Origin: Seminavis robusta
Taxonomy: Eukaryota > Bacillariophyta > Bacillariophyceae > Naviculales > Naviculaceae
DNA length: 35,478 nucleotides
Assembly (NCBI GenBank): GCA_903772945.1
Contig: CAICTM010001160.1
Span: forward strand, 1 to 35,478
Direction: 5' to 3'
Positions 19,412 through 31,174 of the stretch are shown here, piece by piece. The notes below the pieces were generated by a model that worked only from the letters and a program-made list of their open reading frames with translations, ran no database searches and was not told the origin of the DNA. Both the position numbers and the translations under genes were made by a program. Within the stretch, counting starts at the first letter, position 1. Every line of letters starts with the position of its first letter.

Positions 19412-20550
19412 TCAAGGTTGGTTCTCTGCCATACCGGTAGCATACTGTAGCACCTCCAAATCCCCACTGCTAGCAGCAGCTTCACATACGTATTCGTTCC
19501 ATGGGCAGCCATTTTCGCGGGCGTACTTAAGGCAAGTCAAATGGCCATTGACAGCAGCCTTGTAGATGGCCCTACCGGTATCATCCCATGGACAGCCATT
19601 TTCGTGGGCATACTTGAGGCATTCCACATGGCCATTGGCAGCAGCCAAGTTTAAGGTCTTATCATCCCATGGACAGTGGTTCTCATGGGCATATTTGATG
19701 CATTCCAAATGGCCATAATAAGCAGCACATTCACAGGTCCCTTGGCCCCATTGACAGTCGTTCTCATGGGCATATTTCAGCACCTCCAAATGGCCACTGG
19801 CAGCAGCAGCATGGCATGTGTTTTGGCCCCATGGACAGCCTTTGGCACGTGCATATTTCAGCACCTCCAAATGGCCATTGGCAGCAGCATGGCACATGGT
19901 TCCATCCCATGGACAGCCATTTTCATGGGCATACTTCAGAATCTCCAGATTTCCATTGGCAGCAGCTGCATGGCATGTGGTTCCATCCCATGGACAGCCA
20001 TTCTCGTGGGCAAATTTGAGGATTTCCAAATGACCATTGGCAGCTGCAGCCCTGCATGTGGTTTCATCCCAGTCAAAGACCCAACTTCGGGCCCATTGAA
20101 GAGCGAGAAGGCTGCCCATCTTGGCAGCTGTAGCACAAGCAACAGTGCGAACGATCATCTTTCGACCAGTGCCAGCACGGCGGTGCTTGTACCAGTACTC
20201 AGCTCGGGGCAAGCTTTAGAAAATTGCACTGTAGAAAGTCATCGTAGGAGTCGCCCAGCAGTGTGTTATATCATCATTGACCAGAGGAGGTTTCTCACGT
20301 AGAGCTTCTTCATGGCATGGCTGACTGGAGCCACAAAGGCGTAGTGGCCCATGCCAAGGAAAGGAAAAATATTGTCGATCCAAATATCTTTTTGATCCAA
20401 CATCGCTGGCTGGTTCTTCTTGATTGGCTGGGAGGACATGATGATGAAACACGATGAGAGTCTGGCAAGAGATACTGGTACACTAGAGAGCTGAGTTGGA
20501 GCGGAGCTGGGGAGTTTTTGTTCGATGGACGACAAGAGCGCAGATAACAA
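19412..20550 (-). pseudogene. F-box-like/ankyrin-type 27-residue repeat protein, broken
   Basis: The upstream part (20550 to about 20300) encodes an F-box-like opening containing DIWIDNIFPFLGMGHYAFVAP. The downstream part (20212-19412) encodes LPRAEYWYKHRRA and then eight repeats of about 27 residues with the core AAAxGHLExLKYAHENGCPW, the ankyrin-type repeat common in large protist and giant-virus families. Two lesions separate them: a frameshift near 20300, and an in-frame TAA at 20216-20218 just before LPRAEYW. The intervening frame still reads like family sequence (REKPPLVNDDITHCWA), so the whole was once one gene. An unrecognised intron is possible but GT-AG sites do not obviously fix both breaks. 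The family has no known enzymatic role; F-box-like ends suggest ubiquitin-ligase adaptors by analogy. Confidence 0.65.
19415..20062 (-). repeat. Coding tandem repeats, ~81 bp unit, eight copies
   Basis: Eight consecutive 26-30-codon units encode the ankyrin-type repeats. Units 1 to 3 are close at DNA level (shared AAAATGGCTGTCCATGGGAT-like end), suggesting recent unit duplication. Unit 3 lacks one alanine codon. Unit 6 carries a short insertion (TGR) whose DNA contains the palindrome TACCGGTA at 19573-19580. Confidence 0.7.
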
Positions 20551-20783
20551 GCAAGTTGCTACAGGCTGATTTTGATTCGATTCATCACCGGCGAAAGATA
20601 TGGGAGTTCGGTGTTCGGTGGCACGACGGCAATGACAAAGCTCAATAATAATAAGATTGCAATACGATTCGATTCCGCCTGGGTAGTGTTGTGTACGGTA
20701 CGGTCTCTACACCTCTACTACTCTACTACCATGCATCGAAACGGCCCGAAATCGCGATTTACACCAAATTCGGATTTATACTT

Positions 20784-20945
20784 GTGCTTCGGTTTGATAC
20801 TTTGGTTTCGATTTTATATTTAGACTTCGATCTTATATTTTGGTTTCGGCTTGATTTTACTAGTTAATTACCATAGTAATTTGGTTTCGGTTTGATACTT
20901 TGGTTTCGATTTTATATTTAGGCTTCGATTTTATATTTAGGTTTC
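20784..20945. repeat. AT-rich direct repeat, ~98-bp period, two copies
   Basis: The string TTCGGTTTGATACTTTGGTT, followed by TCGATTTTATATTTAG and a further TTCGAT-TTATATTT block, begins near 20788 and again near 20886. Within each copy are shorter TTTCGATTTTATATTTAG-like units. The second copy differs by a few bases. It may be a minisatellite or remnant of a mobile element. Confidence 0.6.
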
Positions 20946-21044
20946 GAATTGATCAATTGGTTTGGATTCATAAAATCGTGATCTCCGGCCCTTTCATCTT
21001 CTTGTTTTGGCATTTGGCAGGGATCTTCCTTGGAGTGAATGAGT

Positions 21045-21209
21045 GAATGACGAGTCGAGTCCTGGATAAATCGAATCCTAATTAATTTTTGGAAGCGTTT
21101 TCAAAAATGTATTAGAGCTCAAAAAGGAGCTCTAATGAATTTTTGAAAACGCTCCCAAAAATGTATTAGGATTCGAAATAACCACGACTCGAATCTCGAA
21201 TCGTCATTC
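21045..21209. repeat. Fold-back (MITE-like) element
   Basis: The outer ends GAATGACGA (21045-21053) and TCGTCATTC (21201-21209) are perfect inverted copies. Inside, about 44 bp from CCTAATTAAT to GAGCTC (ending 21120) pair with 21127-21170 around the loop AAAAAG, with only a few mismatches. The element is about 165 bp and has no coding capacity. A target-site duplication is not clear; GAGTGAAT is repeated just outside the left end only. Confidence 0.7.
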
Positions 21210-21455
21210 GTCCTGCAGTATTTTCTAGTACTGGTATGGTACTGTAAAATTGAAATACTGCCGATAGCTATTAAAATTAATAGTCAAACCGGTACTGGTA
21301 CCAGGTACATGTAGCAACCGCTCCATCATGCAGGTCCGATCTTCGCGCCAAATTATTTGTCATTGGAGCTACCCTCCCTTCGCTTTGAGTGCTCGCCGCT
21401 CATTTTTTCTGTTGATGGATTGAACAACAGTGGAGTCGAGTGACAGTCTTCCACC

Positions 21456-24400
21456 ATGACACCGGCTCCGGCTACCAAGCCCAAGCCGAAGGTTTTTAAT
21501 CCCTATCGCAAGACAAAGCCAAGCATCTCTGCCACTATTGCTAGTGAAGCCGTCAAAGGAAACGGCGTTCTAAAGAATGGAGTAGTAAAGAAAAATGGAG
21601 CATCTTCCACGAAGAAAGAGGTTGCCACAACTACAGCCGTCCAACAACAACATCATCGACAACAACAACAGGTGGATAAGGTTGATGCCGTTCCTCCCAA
21701 ACCAAAAATGTCCCAGAAGAGTGTTCCCTCTGACAAGTCCCTGCAGCCAAAAGTCTCAGCGTCATCATCACTATCCTCTGTTATTCCCCACAAGAAGAAA
21801 TCCAAATCATTAAAATCCAAGCTCAAGCAAGAAATTGAGAACATTCGACGTGCCACTCTCTTGGAGAAACAGCGAAAGCAGCTCCGAAAGGAACAGAAAG
21901 CCTTGGAAAAGAAACAACGAGAGCAAGAGCGACTCCAGGCGATCGAGGCAGAAAAGCGACGCAAGCAACAGCTACAGGATGAAGAAAGGAGGCGACGTCT
22001 CATGGAAGAACAGGAGAAATTGCAGCAGGAACGACTCCGGTTGCAGCTCGAACGTCAGCAAAAGAAACAACAAGAGGAAGAAGAACAGAGAAGGAGACAA
22101 AACGAAGAATGGGAAAAGCGCCGCGCGGACCAGCTCATGGACTTGGTTCGGAAAGGATGGGTTCCTTGGCAGGGCGGCAATGGATACCCCATGGCAAACA
22201 TCAGTGCAATGCCGCCGTCTACCACCGGTGTTCCCTCGCAGCCCTATTTCATTGCACAACAATACCAGGCTCACATGCAACAGCAACAGCCTCACATTCC
22301 GATGGAGCCAATCTACAATCCCACCAACGCTGCAGCGCGTCCAGTCCAACCAATTTCAAGCACTCTGGGTGGAACGACGAATACCGGCAATCTTATTGGC
22401 ATGGGACAGGCATATCCATCGTCAGTTCATTCCAATCCTACCGCAGCCAGTACTGCCGAGATGATATTATCCAAGCCGAGTGATCCGCCGCCAGCTTCTT
22501 CAAGCCCAATTGCCACCGCTGCTCCCTTGCCCAGAGGACGACAAGCCACGCAGAATCAAACACCTCCCAAGGTATCATTGCAAGATATTGGTGCGGCTCA
22601 GAGCGATGGTAACACGGGCGGACTTGTGACGACGCACCCATCGAGATCGAGTCCAATGGAAACGATGAGTGGCACCGAAAAGGAGAAGGCTACTAGCAGC
22701 CTAGTCCCAGCACAACCATCCCTCGTAACTCCTCAAGTCAAATTGAACAAGGACGAGTTGAAGACTGCTGTAGGTACTACCGAGGAAGGACCCTCTGGAA
22801 AGGTACTGGGACAACCAAAGGATATGGCAGCACCGTCGCCACTGGCAGACAGCTCCAAGACGGTAATCTCATCCGTCCGGGACGAGACCAGCGGTGGTCA
22901 TCTTCATAGCATCACGCCAAACAAGGTGCTCTCACATTCGGAACCATCCAAGGCAGCGGCACAAGGGGAAATTTCGCCCACCTCTCATTGCAATGTGGCA
23001 AACAACGTCGTTGGAGCCAACAGCATTGCCTCGTCGAGTGATGCCGTGTTGAAGGAAGCAACCGCTACGAATCCGCCCAATGCAGCGGTACAAAGGCGAC
23101 CACCGATTGTCTCGAGTTGCAACTTGGATAAGACAAGCACTGTTGGGGCTTCGCCGACCGATCAAGTGTTGAAGGAAGCACTCGTAGCTTACGCTGAACA
23201 GCACAAAGCGCAATCGAATGTTCCAACAGCTGCCAACAATCTTGTCGTTGCCTCAACGGTTCAGACGGTTCAGTCCGGGAAAGGGGGGCAGCAAGATGCC
23301 ATGGGGCCATCCAATGACAGCAGTTGCTTTGATGCTCAGGTGCCAACAGCCCACATATCAAACAGTATGCAACAGTATATTGCTCGCCTTACAGCGGAAA
23401 AGCCACGCCAAATCACAAGCGCAACTGGCAATGAATTGATGGTTTCATCTGATACGGTCGCGTCCTCCCACCACGTGGCCGTACCTGCAGCTTTGCCCCA
23501 GGTCCACATTGCAAACAATGCGCACATGACGGCCCCAACCTCTCACCACGGGCTTGCTCCTCACTTTCCAACCATTGAGCCTTCGAGTCGTTTTGCTACG
23601 CCTGCAGCTCCTGCTCCTGCCCAGTGGTTTCCACCAGTTCCAGGAAGCTACCATGGCACACCATATCATCTCTCGACGAATCCTTACGCGCTTTCTGGAC
23701 ACAGCTACTCGCACTACCCTGCGTACGCGTATTATCCATATCCAGGTCTGCAAATGCCATTGACTGCTCAACCATATGGAAGGACCCCGAAACCTCGAAA
23801 ACCAAGAGCCCCCAAACCACCGGTTATTGAACGATTGGCATGGAAGCCAGTTGATTTCCCCTCGCCCTACGAACGTGCTTACGAAGTCTTGACGCACTCG
23901 TTTGTCGTTGTCAAGAAGCCTGGCGAGTCCTTTGGTATCAACCTACGCGAGGAAAAGCAAAGTGCACTCGTCGATCCTGACTGGTTGATAAAAAGTGATG
24001 CCGCTCTCAAGAAACCGACCATCCCCGTGAACGCCAATCTTTCAGAATCTACAATCGCTTCATCCGAGACAGAGAAGCCTAAAACTTGTGAGGATGGGGG
24101 GAATCAAGGAACTGCTGCTGTCAACACGAACGAAGTGAAGGAAGGAGTGAGCGCAGCTGTTCCTTCCACGGCTGTTGTTCAAGACGAAGCGCCATGCAAT
24201 GCCACCAAAGACCAAGTGGTGGTGGCCAAATCTGAAGGCGCCACGGCGTCAACGACCCCTTCGGGGGACAATCAGGCGGCTGCCGCCCCGCAGAAGCCGA
24301 AGCGCAAGCGGAGAAAACGTGTCTTCTTCGCCGTTATGATGGTGGTTGATGCCTCGATGCAAAACAAGAAAAACGTCAGTGCCATGCATTTGCAACCTGG

Positions 24401-26317
24401 AGACATTGTGCTATCTATCAATGGTGAAGCAACCGGTGGACAAACTTTCAAAGAGGCTTGCACTTTGTTTACTCAAGGTTGTGTTGAATGCAACAGCGAA
24501 AACGGTGAAAAAGTCATTCAGTGCAAGCTGGCAATCGCTCGAAAGAAACCTGAACCGAGACCTCCGCCACCGCTCTCGGTTCCCTCGGTGAACTTACCAA
24601 AGCCCACTGTAGGCTTGCCAAACCCAATCAGCAATATTCTGAATACCACCCAAATTCCGAAACCGGCTGCACCTCTGGACGTCAACGCATTCTCAGAAAT
24701 CCTGAGCAAGGCCAGTCTCGATTCTCGGCGTGTTCTAGGGGCTTCGATCCCAGATGACCTTCTTCGCTCGCTTGTTGCGTGCTCCCCTAAACTTGTTGGC
24801 TACGACCTTTTGTCTTTGAAGGGAGCGTGGACGATCGTTACCAGCAAACTTGAAACATCTATGAAAATGGGAGCAGAAAACTTTTGGAAGGCTCAATGGG
24901 AAAAGGAAAGGGAGTTGGCAAACACCGTCGCAACTCCTGTAACTGACGCCATGAGAGCCAGAATGCGTGCGGCGCCACGCCCCACCAAAGGATGCAAGTG
25001 TGGCAGCCAGGACCACGAGTACGTCAATGACCCGCAATGTCCTCTCTACAAGGACGTCCTTCCGCTTTCCAGTCGCGTGCGTGATGCTTCTTCCGAGCAG
25101 CCAAAGGCTACAGCGAATGGTCTGGACCGGCCTTTGAATAAAGTTGAGACGGCTCTCAAAGACCGATTCCTCAAGCTCAAGTCCGAAGAGAAGGCACAAG
25201 AGGAAGAAGCGAAGTTTGTCTTGGAGATGGAGCAGATTCAGGTGCATCAAATGGGAAAGGCTGTCTTTTCTCCGAGCCTTACGGCCATGGTGCTCTCCGT
25301 TGTTTTCGAATTGCAGAGCTCCTTCCCGTTGGAGAATGACACTGTGTGCACTGAAGTGACCGCGGAGCCAACCAACGATGTCGACGAAGAGGAAGATGAA
25401 GAAGATGTCCCATTGGCTGCTCTCGGAGGGAAACGGCGGGCTTTGCCTACGGAATCTGCATCCAGTAAGCGGCACAAGGAAGATGTATGTATCAAGAAGC
25501 TGTTCCTGGCTAAGTTACTGTTGCAGATTAGCAAAACCTGGGGTCATCTCTATCGAGAGACGGAAGATGTTGATTATGCATGGTAAGTTGAACCACCTAG
25601 TCTGTTGCTTGCAGGGGCCAGTTGATCAATAATCCCATGAAGCAATGCCTCACCAACCTTGGCGCAAACCTTGTTCAGGCGCTGGGAAGTCTATCATGGC
25701 CAAACGGACACGGAAGGTGGCAAATGGGAGCCACACTCCAAGAATCCTCGCAAGGTTGGGTCGTTGTCATTCGAAAACATACGATTCATGTTGACGGATG
25801 AGTTCCTGGGTAAGCTCCACGGCAGTCAAACTGCCGAGGCAACGATGGAGTACTTGGTCTCCACCGAACGAACAGGAGTCCACGACGAACTTCTAGCCTT
25901 GGTGAGAACGGGCATCTTGTCTATGCAAGGCGGAGTACCTAGACCATCACCGGCTTGGTACACGATGGTGGACCTCAAGTGAGTATAGTGCGTCGTACGT
26001 GATGCACGAGCATTCCTGTAGCCTCTTGCCCCCCTCACACTTTGCTTTTCTCTCCCTCGTGGACCAGTCTACTGAACGAGATGCACGGCACTTGGTCGCC
26101 TGCAGCGGACGAGTTCGGGAAGTATTCTGTTTCCAACAAGATGAGGAAGAAGCTGTATGACAAGTGGGTGGTTTCGGAATACGGCTGGGCCCTCAAGACG
26201 GATCCCTCTGACATTGTCTACGAATTCGAAGAGTGGGAAGAATGGCGTCAAACGTTCGAAGACAAACAAGAGGCTCGTTCGGACAATGTTCACGGCATTG
26301 GAAGATTTGGTCTTTAG
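21456..26317 (+). CDS. Large coiled-coil protein with split PDZ domain and CCHC-like motif
   Basis: Three exons (21456-25582, 25679-25978, 26068-26317) give 1558 residues. The splice sites are GTAAGT...TTGTTCAG and GTGAGT...GGACCAG. Order of parts: basic tail; Lys/Arg/Glu/Gln coiled coil at about 125-235; long Gln-, Pro-, Ser- and Ala-rich region; His/Tyr/Pro-rich segment near 750; then a PDZ-like domain. Its ligand loop (ESFGINL, about 824-830) is separated by about 110 low-complexity residues from its second part (FFAVMMVVD at 957, then LQPGDIVLSINGE). A Cys1180-x-Cys1182-x4-His1187-x7-Cys1195 motif and an acidic stretch with KRR and KRHK basic clusters follow. The last 190 residues are well ordered (RWEVYHGQTD, EFEEWEEWRQTF) but unfamiliar. 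A nuclear scaffold is one guess from the basic clusters. No enzyme motif was seen. Confidence 0.8.
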
Positions 26318-27044
26318 GTTAGGCAGCTGCTTTCTTGAGAGACAAACCTGATTGTTTGTCGTCAGAAAAGCAAGCCTGAATACCTCTTGCTTGGCGCTTA
26401 GTACGCTTCTAGCTAGTAGCTAGTTAGTAGTAGAAAGTAGATTCGATTCAACTTGAACCGTAGTTCCTGGACTGAGGCACGTACATATCTATGATATCTG
26501 GCTGTACCTTTCTCCACAGCCATCCATCAGCAGTTAGTTCGCTCATTACGTCCAATGCAATTCCACAGCACCTTCGATCTTGCTTGCGAATTCAATACTA
26601 TACCCCATCCTAAAACACTGACAGAGTGGCTGGAAGCCACAGATTAGATGACAGCGACTACCTGGTAACTAACTACATGTAGATCTACCGCTACTAGCTA
26701 GCTAGTACCACCGACTCCGCAACGTTGTTGGCCTCCAACTGGAGGAAGTTGGTGAGGCCGGGAGTTGAAAAGATGACTGGTGGCTAATAATGCTTCGCCG
26801 GCTCCATGCTTCTTCGAAGAACTTCCGACCGCAGTTTCTCCACAAATTCTGCTGGACCTTTCCACTCCGTCACCATCTGCCGCGAAGACATGGTGAGTCG
26901 AGTCACAAAGATCCGGGAAGGAATGGATCTTCGGTTGACATTCACCCATCAAACCAAAAAACACAAATTCGTTTTCTCTTGGTTGTGGTCGAGGCTAGCT
27001 ATCTACTTGTTGAGCAGTACAGTACTGTAGTATTCTTTCCCACC
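26318..27044. other. Intergenic region upstream of OGDH, ~730 bp
   Basis: This is the 3' flank of the coiled-coil gene and the promoter region of the OGDH gene. It has CTAGCTAG palindromes at 26409-26416, 26694-26701 and 26698-26705. A frame opening at 26790 runs in register into OGDH, but its first 85 codons show no transit-peptide character, so I treat it as leader. Confidence 0.5.
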
Positions 27045-30000
27045 ATGAACTCGCAAATGCTGCTCCGCTTTGCGGCTCGTCGATTTCCCACGAGCAGTGC
27101 TAGTCGGTTTCGCACTAGTACGACGACGACAAGACTTAGTAGTCGAGCTTTCAGCAGTGCCTTGCCGTCGGAAGATCATGAATCGGAATCCTTTTTGACG
27201 GGGACATCGAGTTTGTATGCCGAGCAAATGTACGAGCAGTACTTGGAAGATCCCTCGTCGATCCATTCCTCTTGGAAACGGTACTTTGACAATCTGCAAG
27301 AAGGAAAACCCTACGATGAAACCGACTTTAACAAACCCACGGCAGCGGCATCGTCTGTCAAACGGGCCTTTGCGGGGGTAAGTAGAAACTGGAACTGAAA
27401 GTGGAGGATGTCAAGGTTGCAGGCATCAGGAGTGCTTACTCACCTTCTATTATTTCTTGTTCAATTCTTGCAGGACGCTGCTCCATCGGATTCTCTGGCC
27501 GTGGCTCACTTGATTCGCGCTTACCAAGTGAATGGACATCAAGCCGCACGCCTGGATCCACTGGGCATTCATGCCAAGGAAGCCTTTCCCTTTCGTCCCT
27601 GCAATACCATGGACCTGTCCAATACCGATGGCTGGCCTCCGGAATTGACGCTGGAATATCACGGATTTAGTGACGCCGATCTCGATCGCAAGCTCCATTT
27701 CAAAGGACGAGGAAGCGGTGGAAATAAAGGATACCTCGAAGAATTGTCACAATCACCCGATAAGGTCACTCTTCGGGGAATCTTGGAAGAATTGAGAAGG
27801 ACCTACTGTTCTACAATGGGAGTCGAGTACATGCATATTGTAAGTATCGTCATTCTGCTAGAAAGATTGTCCATGCCATCAATCATTCCATTCTGTTATG
27901 TTGGAAATTCCCACTCATTTCTATTCCATAATTAATTCAATCAATCAAAAAAGGGAGATCAAGACAAGATGAATTGGTTGCGACAACGCATTGAAAATCC
28001 CAAATTCCAAAATTACGACAAGGAAAAGAAACAACACATTTTCGAACGACTGTGCTTTGCCGATACCTTTGAAAACTTTTTGGCACAGAAATTCAATACC
28101 ACCAAACGATTCGGACTCGATGGAGGAGAAGCCATCATCCCGGCACTCAAGGATGCCATTGATCGAGCATCCGAACTGGGAGCGCATTCCTTTGTCATTG
28201 GAATGCCTCATCGAGGACGGCTCAATGTGCTGGCCAATGTCATGCGAAAACCCATGCCACTCATCTTTAGTGAATTCCAGGGAACGCATTATGATATCAG
28301 TGAACATACCAAGGGAGGAGATGACTGGGGGATGAGTGGAGATGTCAAGTACCATTTGGGATCTTCCATGGACCGCACGTATCCCGATGGAAGAAAGATT
28401 CATCTCTCCCTCGTGGCCAATCCGTCCCATCTCGAATGCGTCAATCCTGTGGTGGTTGGAAAGATTCGAGCCAAACAGTATTACTCGGGAGATCGGTAGG
28501 TTTCTTGGCAGAATATATATTGCACTTGTATACATATCATTTTGGTGGTCGTTGCTGTTTTCTCACACGATTTCATTGGTGTCCCTATGTATTACCCAGC
28601 CCGGAAGATATGCGAAATGCCGTTCCCGTGCTGTTGCACGGAGATGCTGCTTTTGCCGGACAAGGGGTTGTGTACGAAACTATGCAAATGGCCAAGGTAC
28701 AAGATTTCGACGTAGGAGGAACCATTCATGTCATTGTCAACAATCAGATTGGATTCACAACCAATCCCAAAAACTCTCGGAGCACACCCTACTGCAGTGA
28801 TCTCGGGAAAGCCTTTGGATGTCCCATTTTCCATTGCAACGGTGATGATCCATTGGCAGTCTCCGCGGCCCTGGAGACTGCTATTGAATATCGACACGAA
28901 TGGGGATCCGATGTCATTGTGGATATGGTCTGCTATCGTCGTAATGGACACAATGAATTGGATCAGCCCGCATTTACGCAACCCATCCTCTACAAGAAAA
29001 TCAACCGTCATCCCACGGCGCTGCAAATCTACGAAAAACGATTGCTCGATGAAGGGACACTGTCCAAGGAAGAATGCGACGAAATTCGGCAATTCACATT
29101 GGAGTCCTACGAAAATGACTTGGAAGCCAGCAAAACGTACCGCAAAAAGGAAGACGACTGGCTGAGTTCCCATTGGAGTGGCTTCAAGGGCCCGTCCCAG
29201 AAGAGTCGAATCCGTCCTACCGGTGTAGATATTGAGGTCTTGCGAAAAATTGGTGTCCAATCCGGAACAGTGCCACCCGACTTTAAACTGCATCGTCAAA
29301 TGGCCAAGGTAAGAAAGATGCGGGGATCGAGTTCACATTCCATTATGGGCAATTAATAATGGACGGAATCGAATCAGTATATGGCTGCTGGCTAACGATA
29401 CAACTGTTTTTTCCTTTTGCTGACAGATCTTCAAGGCCCGCGTTGCCATGGCAGAAGCTGGAGAAGGCATTGACTGGGGAACGGCCGAGGCAATGGCGTT
29501 TGGATCTCTAATGATTGAAGGTAACCATGTTCGCATCACAGGACAAGACGTCCAGCGCGGAACCTTCAGTCACAGACATGGCGTTGTGAAGGACCAAGAC
29601 ACAGAAGAAGAGTACACACCCTTGAACCACATTGCTAAGCGAATGGAACCGTCTGCTCCCAAGGAAGAGTTGGCACGCCCCGACACACAAGCTGGTTTGA
29701 TTGCTAGAAATTCCATTCTTTCTGAGTTCGCAGTGCTGGGATTTGAGCTGGGATACAGTTTGGAGAATCCCAATGCTCTCGTTCTCTGGGAAGCCCAATT
29801 TGGAGATTTCGTGAATGGCGCACAAATCATGATCGATCAGTTCATTTCTTCGGGAGAGGACAAGTGGCTTCGTCAGAGTGGCCTCGTAATGTTGCTTCCC
29901 CACGGTTACGACGGGCAAGGAGCCGAGCACTCTTCGTGCCGTCCGGAACGGTTCCTGCAACAGGTCGACGAAGATCCTCACCATATCCCAGAAATGTCTC

Positions 30001-30912
30001 GTGATGATCGGATGCAGATTCAACAAACAAACTGGCAGGTTGTCAATTGCTCGACTCCTGCCAGCTACTTCCACTGCCTGAGGAGACAAATTCACCGCGA
30101 CTTCCGCAAGCCATTGATTGTGCTCTCCCCCAAGAATCTGTTGCGACACAAGAAATGCGTGTCCAGTTTAGAAGAGATGGGACCCGGAACCACATTCAAG
30201 GTAAGCCAATGATGGTTGCATCTGTGCCAGGAATACTGTTTTCAATAATTGCTTACATTTTCCTTCTTTTTGTTTGTACACAGCGAGTCATTGACGAGAC
30301 AGACCTAGAGATTTCTGGCAACCCTGACAGTGTCAAGGTGCGTTGTCTCCCGACTATTCGCTGGATGCATTGATTGTCCCGATGGAGCAATGTACAGCTC
30401 ATGTCTTTTGTTTCGTTTCATTTCATTCCCTTTTTCGTGCGGGTAGACCCTTGTATTCTGCTCGGGGCAAATCTACTATGAGCTCCTGGCCGAGAGAGAA
30501 AAGCGTGGGCGAAAGGATGTTGCCCTGGTTCGTCTTGAACAGATCGCCCCGTTCGCCTTTGAGCGCGTTGCCAAGAATGCTGCCCTGTATAAGAATGCCG
30601 AGGTTATATTTGCTCAACAGGAGCCCAAGTAAGTCTATTTGCGTCTATTCTTTCGACAGTAGAATGAATCGGGCAATGAATTGAACAGCTCAATCTCACC
30701 ACGTCCACTTTCTCTCTGCTCACAACAGAAACATGGGTGCCTACTCCTACTGCCTTCCTCGCATCATGACGGCGACTCGTGAAATTAATGGTGACGAGAA
30801 GCGGGCTCGTTACGTCGGGCGTTCGGTGAGTGCAGCCCCTGCCACTGGAATGGGTGCAGTCCATCAGCAAGAGTACCAGATGATCATGGATGGAGTCTAC
30901 GGAAAGGAGTAG
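27045..30912 (+). CDS. OGDH: 2-oxoglutarate dehydrogenase E1 component, mitochondrial
   Basis: Eight exons (27045-27377, 27474-27839, 27954-28495, 28600-29308, 29427-30200, 30284-30337, 30447-30628, 30729-30912), all with GT-AG introns of 83-118 bp, give 1047 residues, the normal E1 length. This thiamine-diphosphate enzyme decarboxylates 2-oxoglutarate in the TCA cycle and passes the succinyl group to the E2 lipoyl subunit. The start [20 protein letters not shown] opens an Arg/Ser-rich mitochondrial presequence. Next is the conserved E1 N-terminal helix region ([20 protein letters not shown]). Family blocks seen are [15 protein letters not shown] (about 315), [10 protein letters not shown] (about 425) and NNQIGFTT for cofactor binding. 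Later blocks are [15 protein letters not shown] (about 686), [12 protein letters not shown] (about 809), and the C-terminal [11 protein letters not shown] with [14 protein letters not shown]. All frames join without correction. An upstream ATG at 26790 is in frame but unlikely. Confidence 0.96.
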
Positions 30913-31174
30913 ATAGAAGAAGTAGGCTTGTGGGTATTTTCGGCTGGATGCAAGAGCGTGTACGGAAGAGGAGGAATACTTACTAGTAGCCCACTCAGAC
31001 AATGTTTAGATCACGGAACATGTCTATCTAGTTGTAGCATTAGGCCCCTCTGCATCAGTACTTTCGGCATTGCTTTACAGTACGTAGGTAGGGAAGAATG
31101 TTTGTGGGCATTCTGGTGAGGACAGTCGCAGGCATTTTGCGAATACTGTAACACACTGGATCTACACGCAGCCA
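30913..31174. other. 3' flank of OGDH
   Basis: About 260 bp lie between the OGDH stop and the antiporter remnant. I see no coding or structured element. The sequence just before 31175 may be further decayed antiporter sequence, but it cannot be aligned by eye. Confidence 0.4.

Larger units (their letters stand above)
20551..21455. other. Intergenic, repeat-rich AT-biased region
   Basis: These 905 bp lie between the 5' ends of two divergent genes. They hold an AT-rich direct repeat (20784-20945) and a fold-back element (21045-21209). They also hold short palindromic words such as GGTACTGGTACC near 21293. The last ~120 bp before ATG 21456 presumably contain the promoter of the large coiled-coil gene. 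Confidence 0.5.

Noticed and set aside
24735..25475. 246-codon minus-strand open frame
   Set aside because: It lies wholly opposite the large coiled-coil gene, and its composition mirrors that gene's codons.
26790..27044. In-frame N-terminal extension of OGDH
   Set aside because: The extension has mixed composition and lacks transit-peptide character; ATG 27045 opens a typical presequence and yields the usual family length.
29508..30149. 213-codon minus-strand open frame
   Set aside because: It is opposite OGDH exon 5, which is fully explained by the E1 protein.
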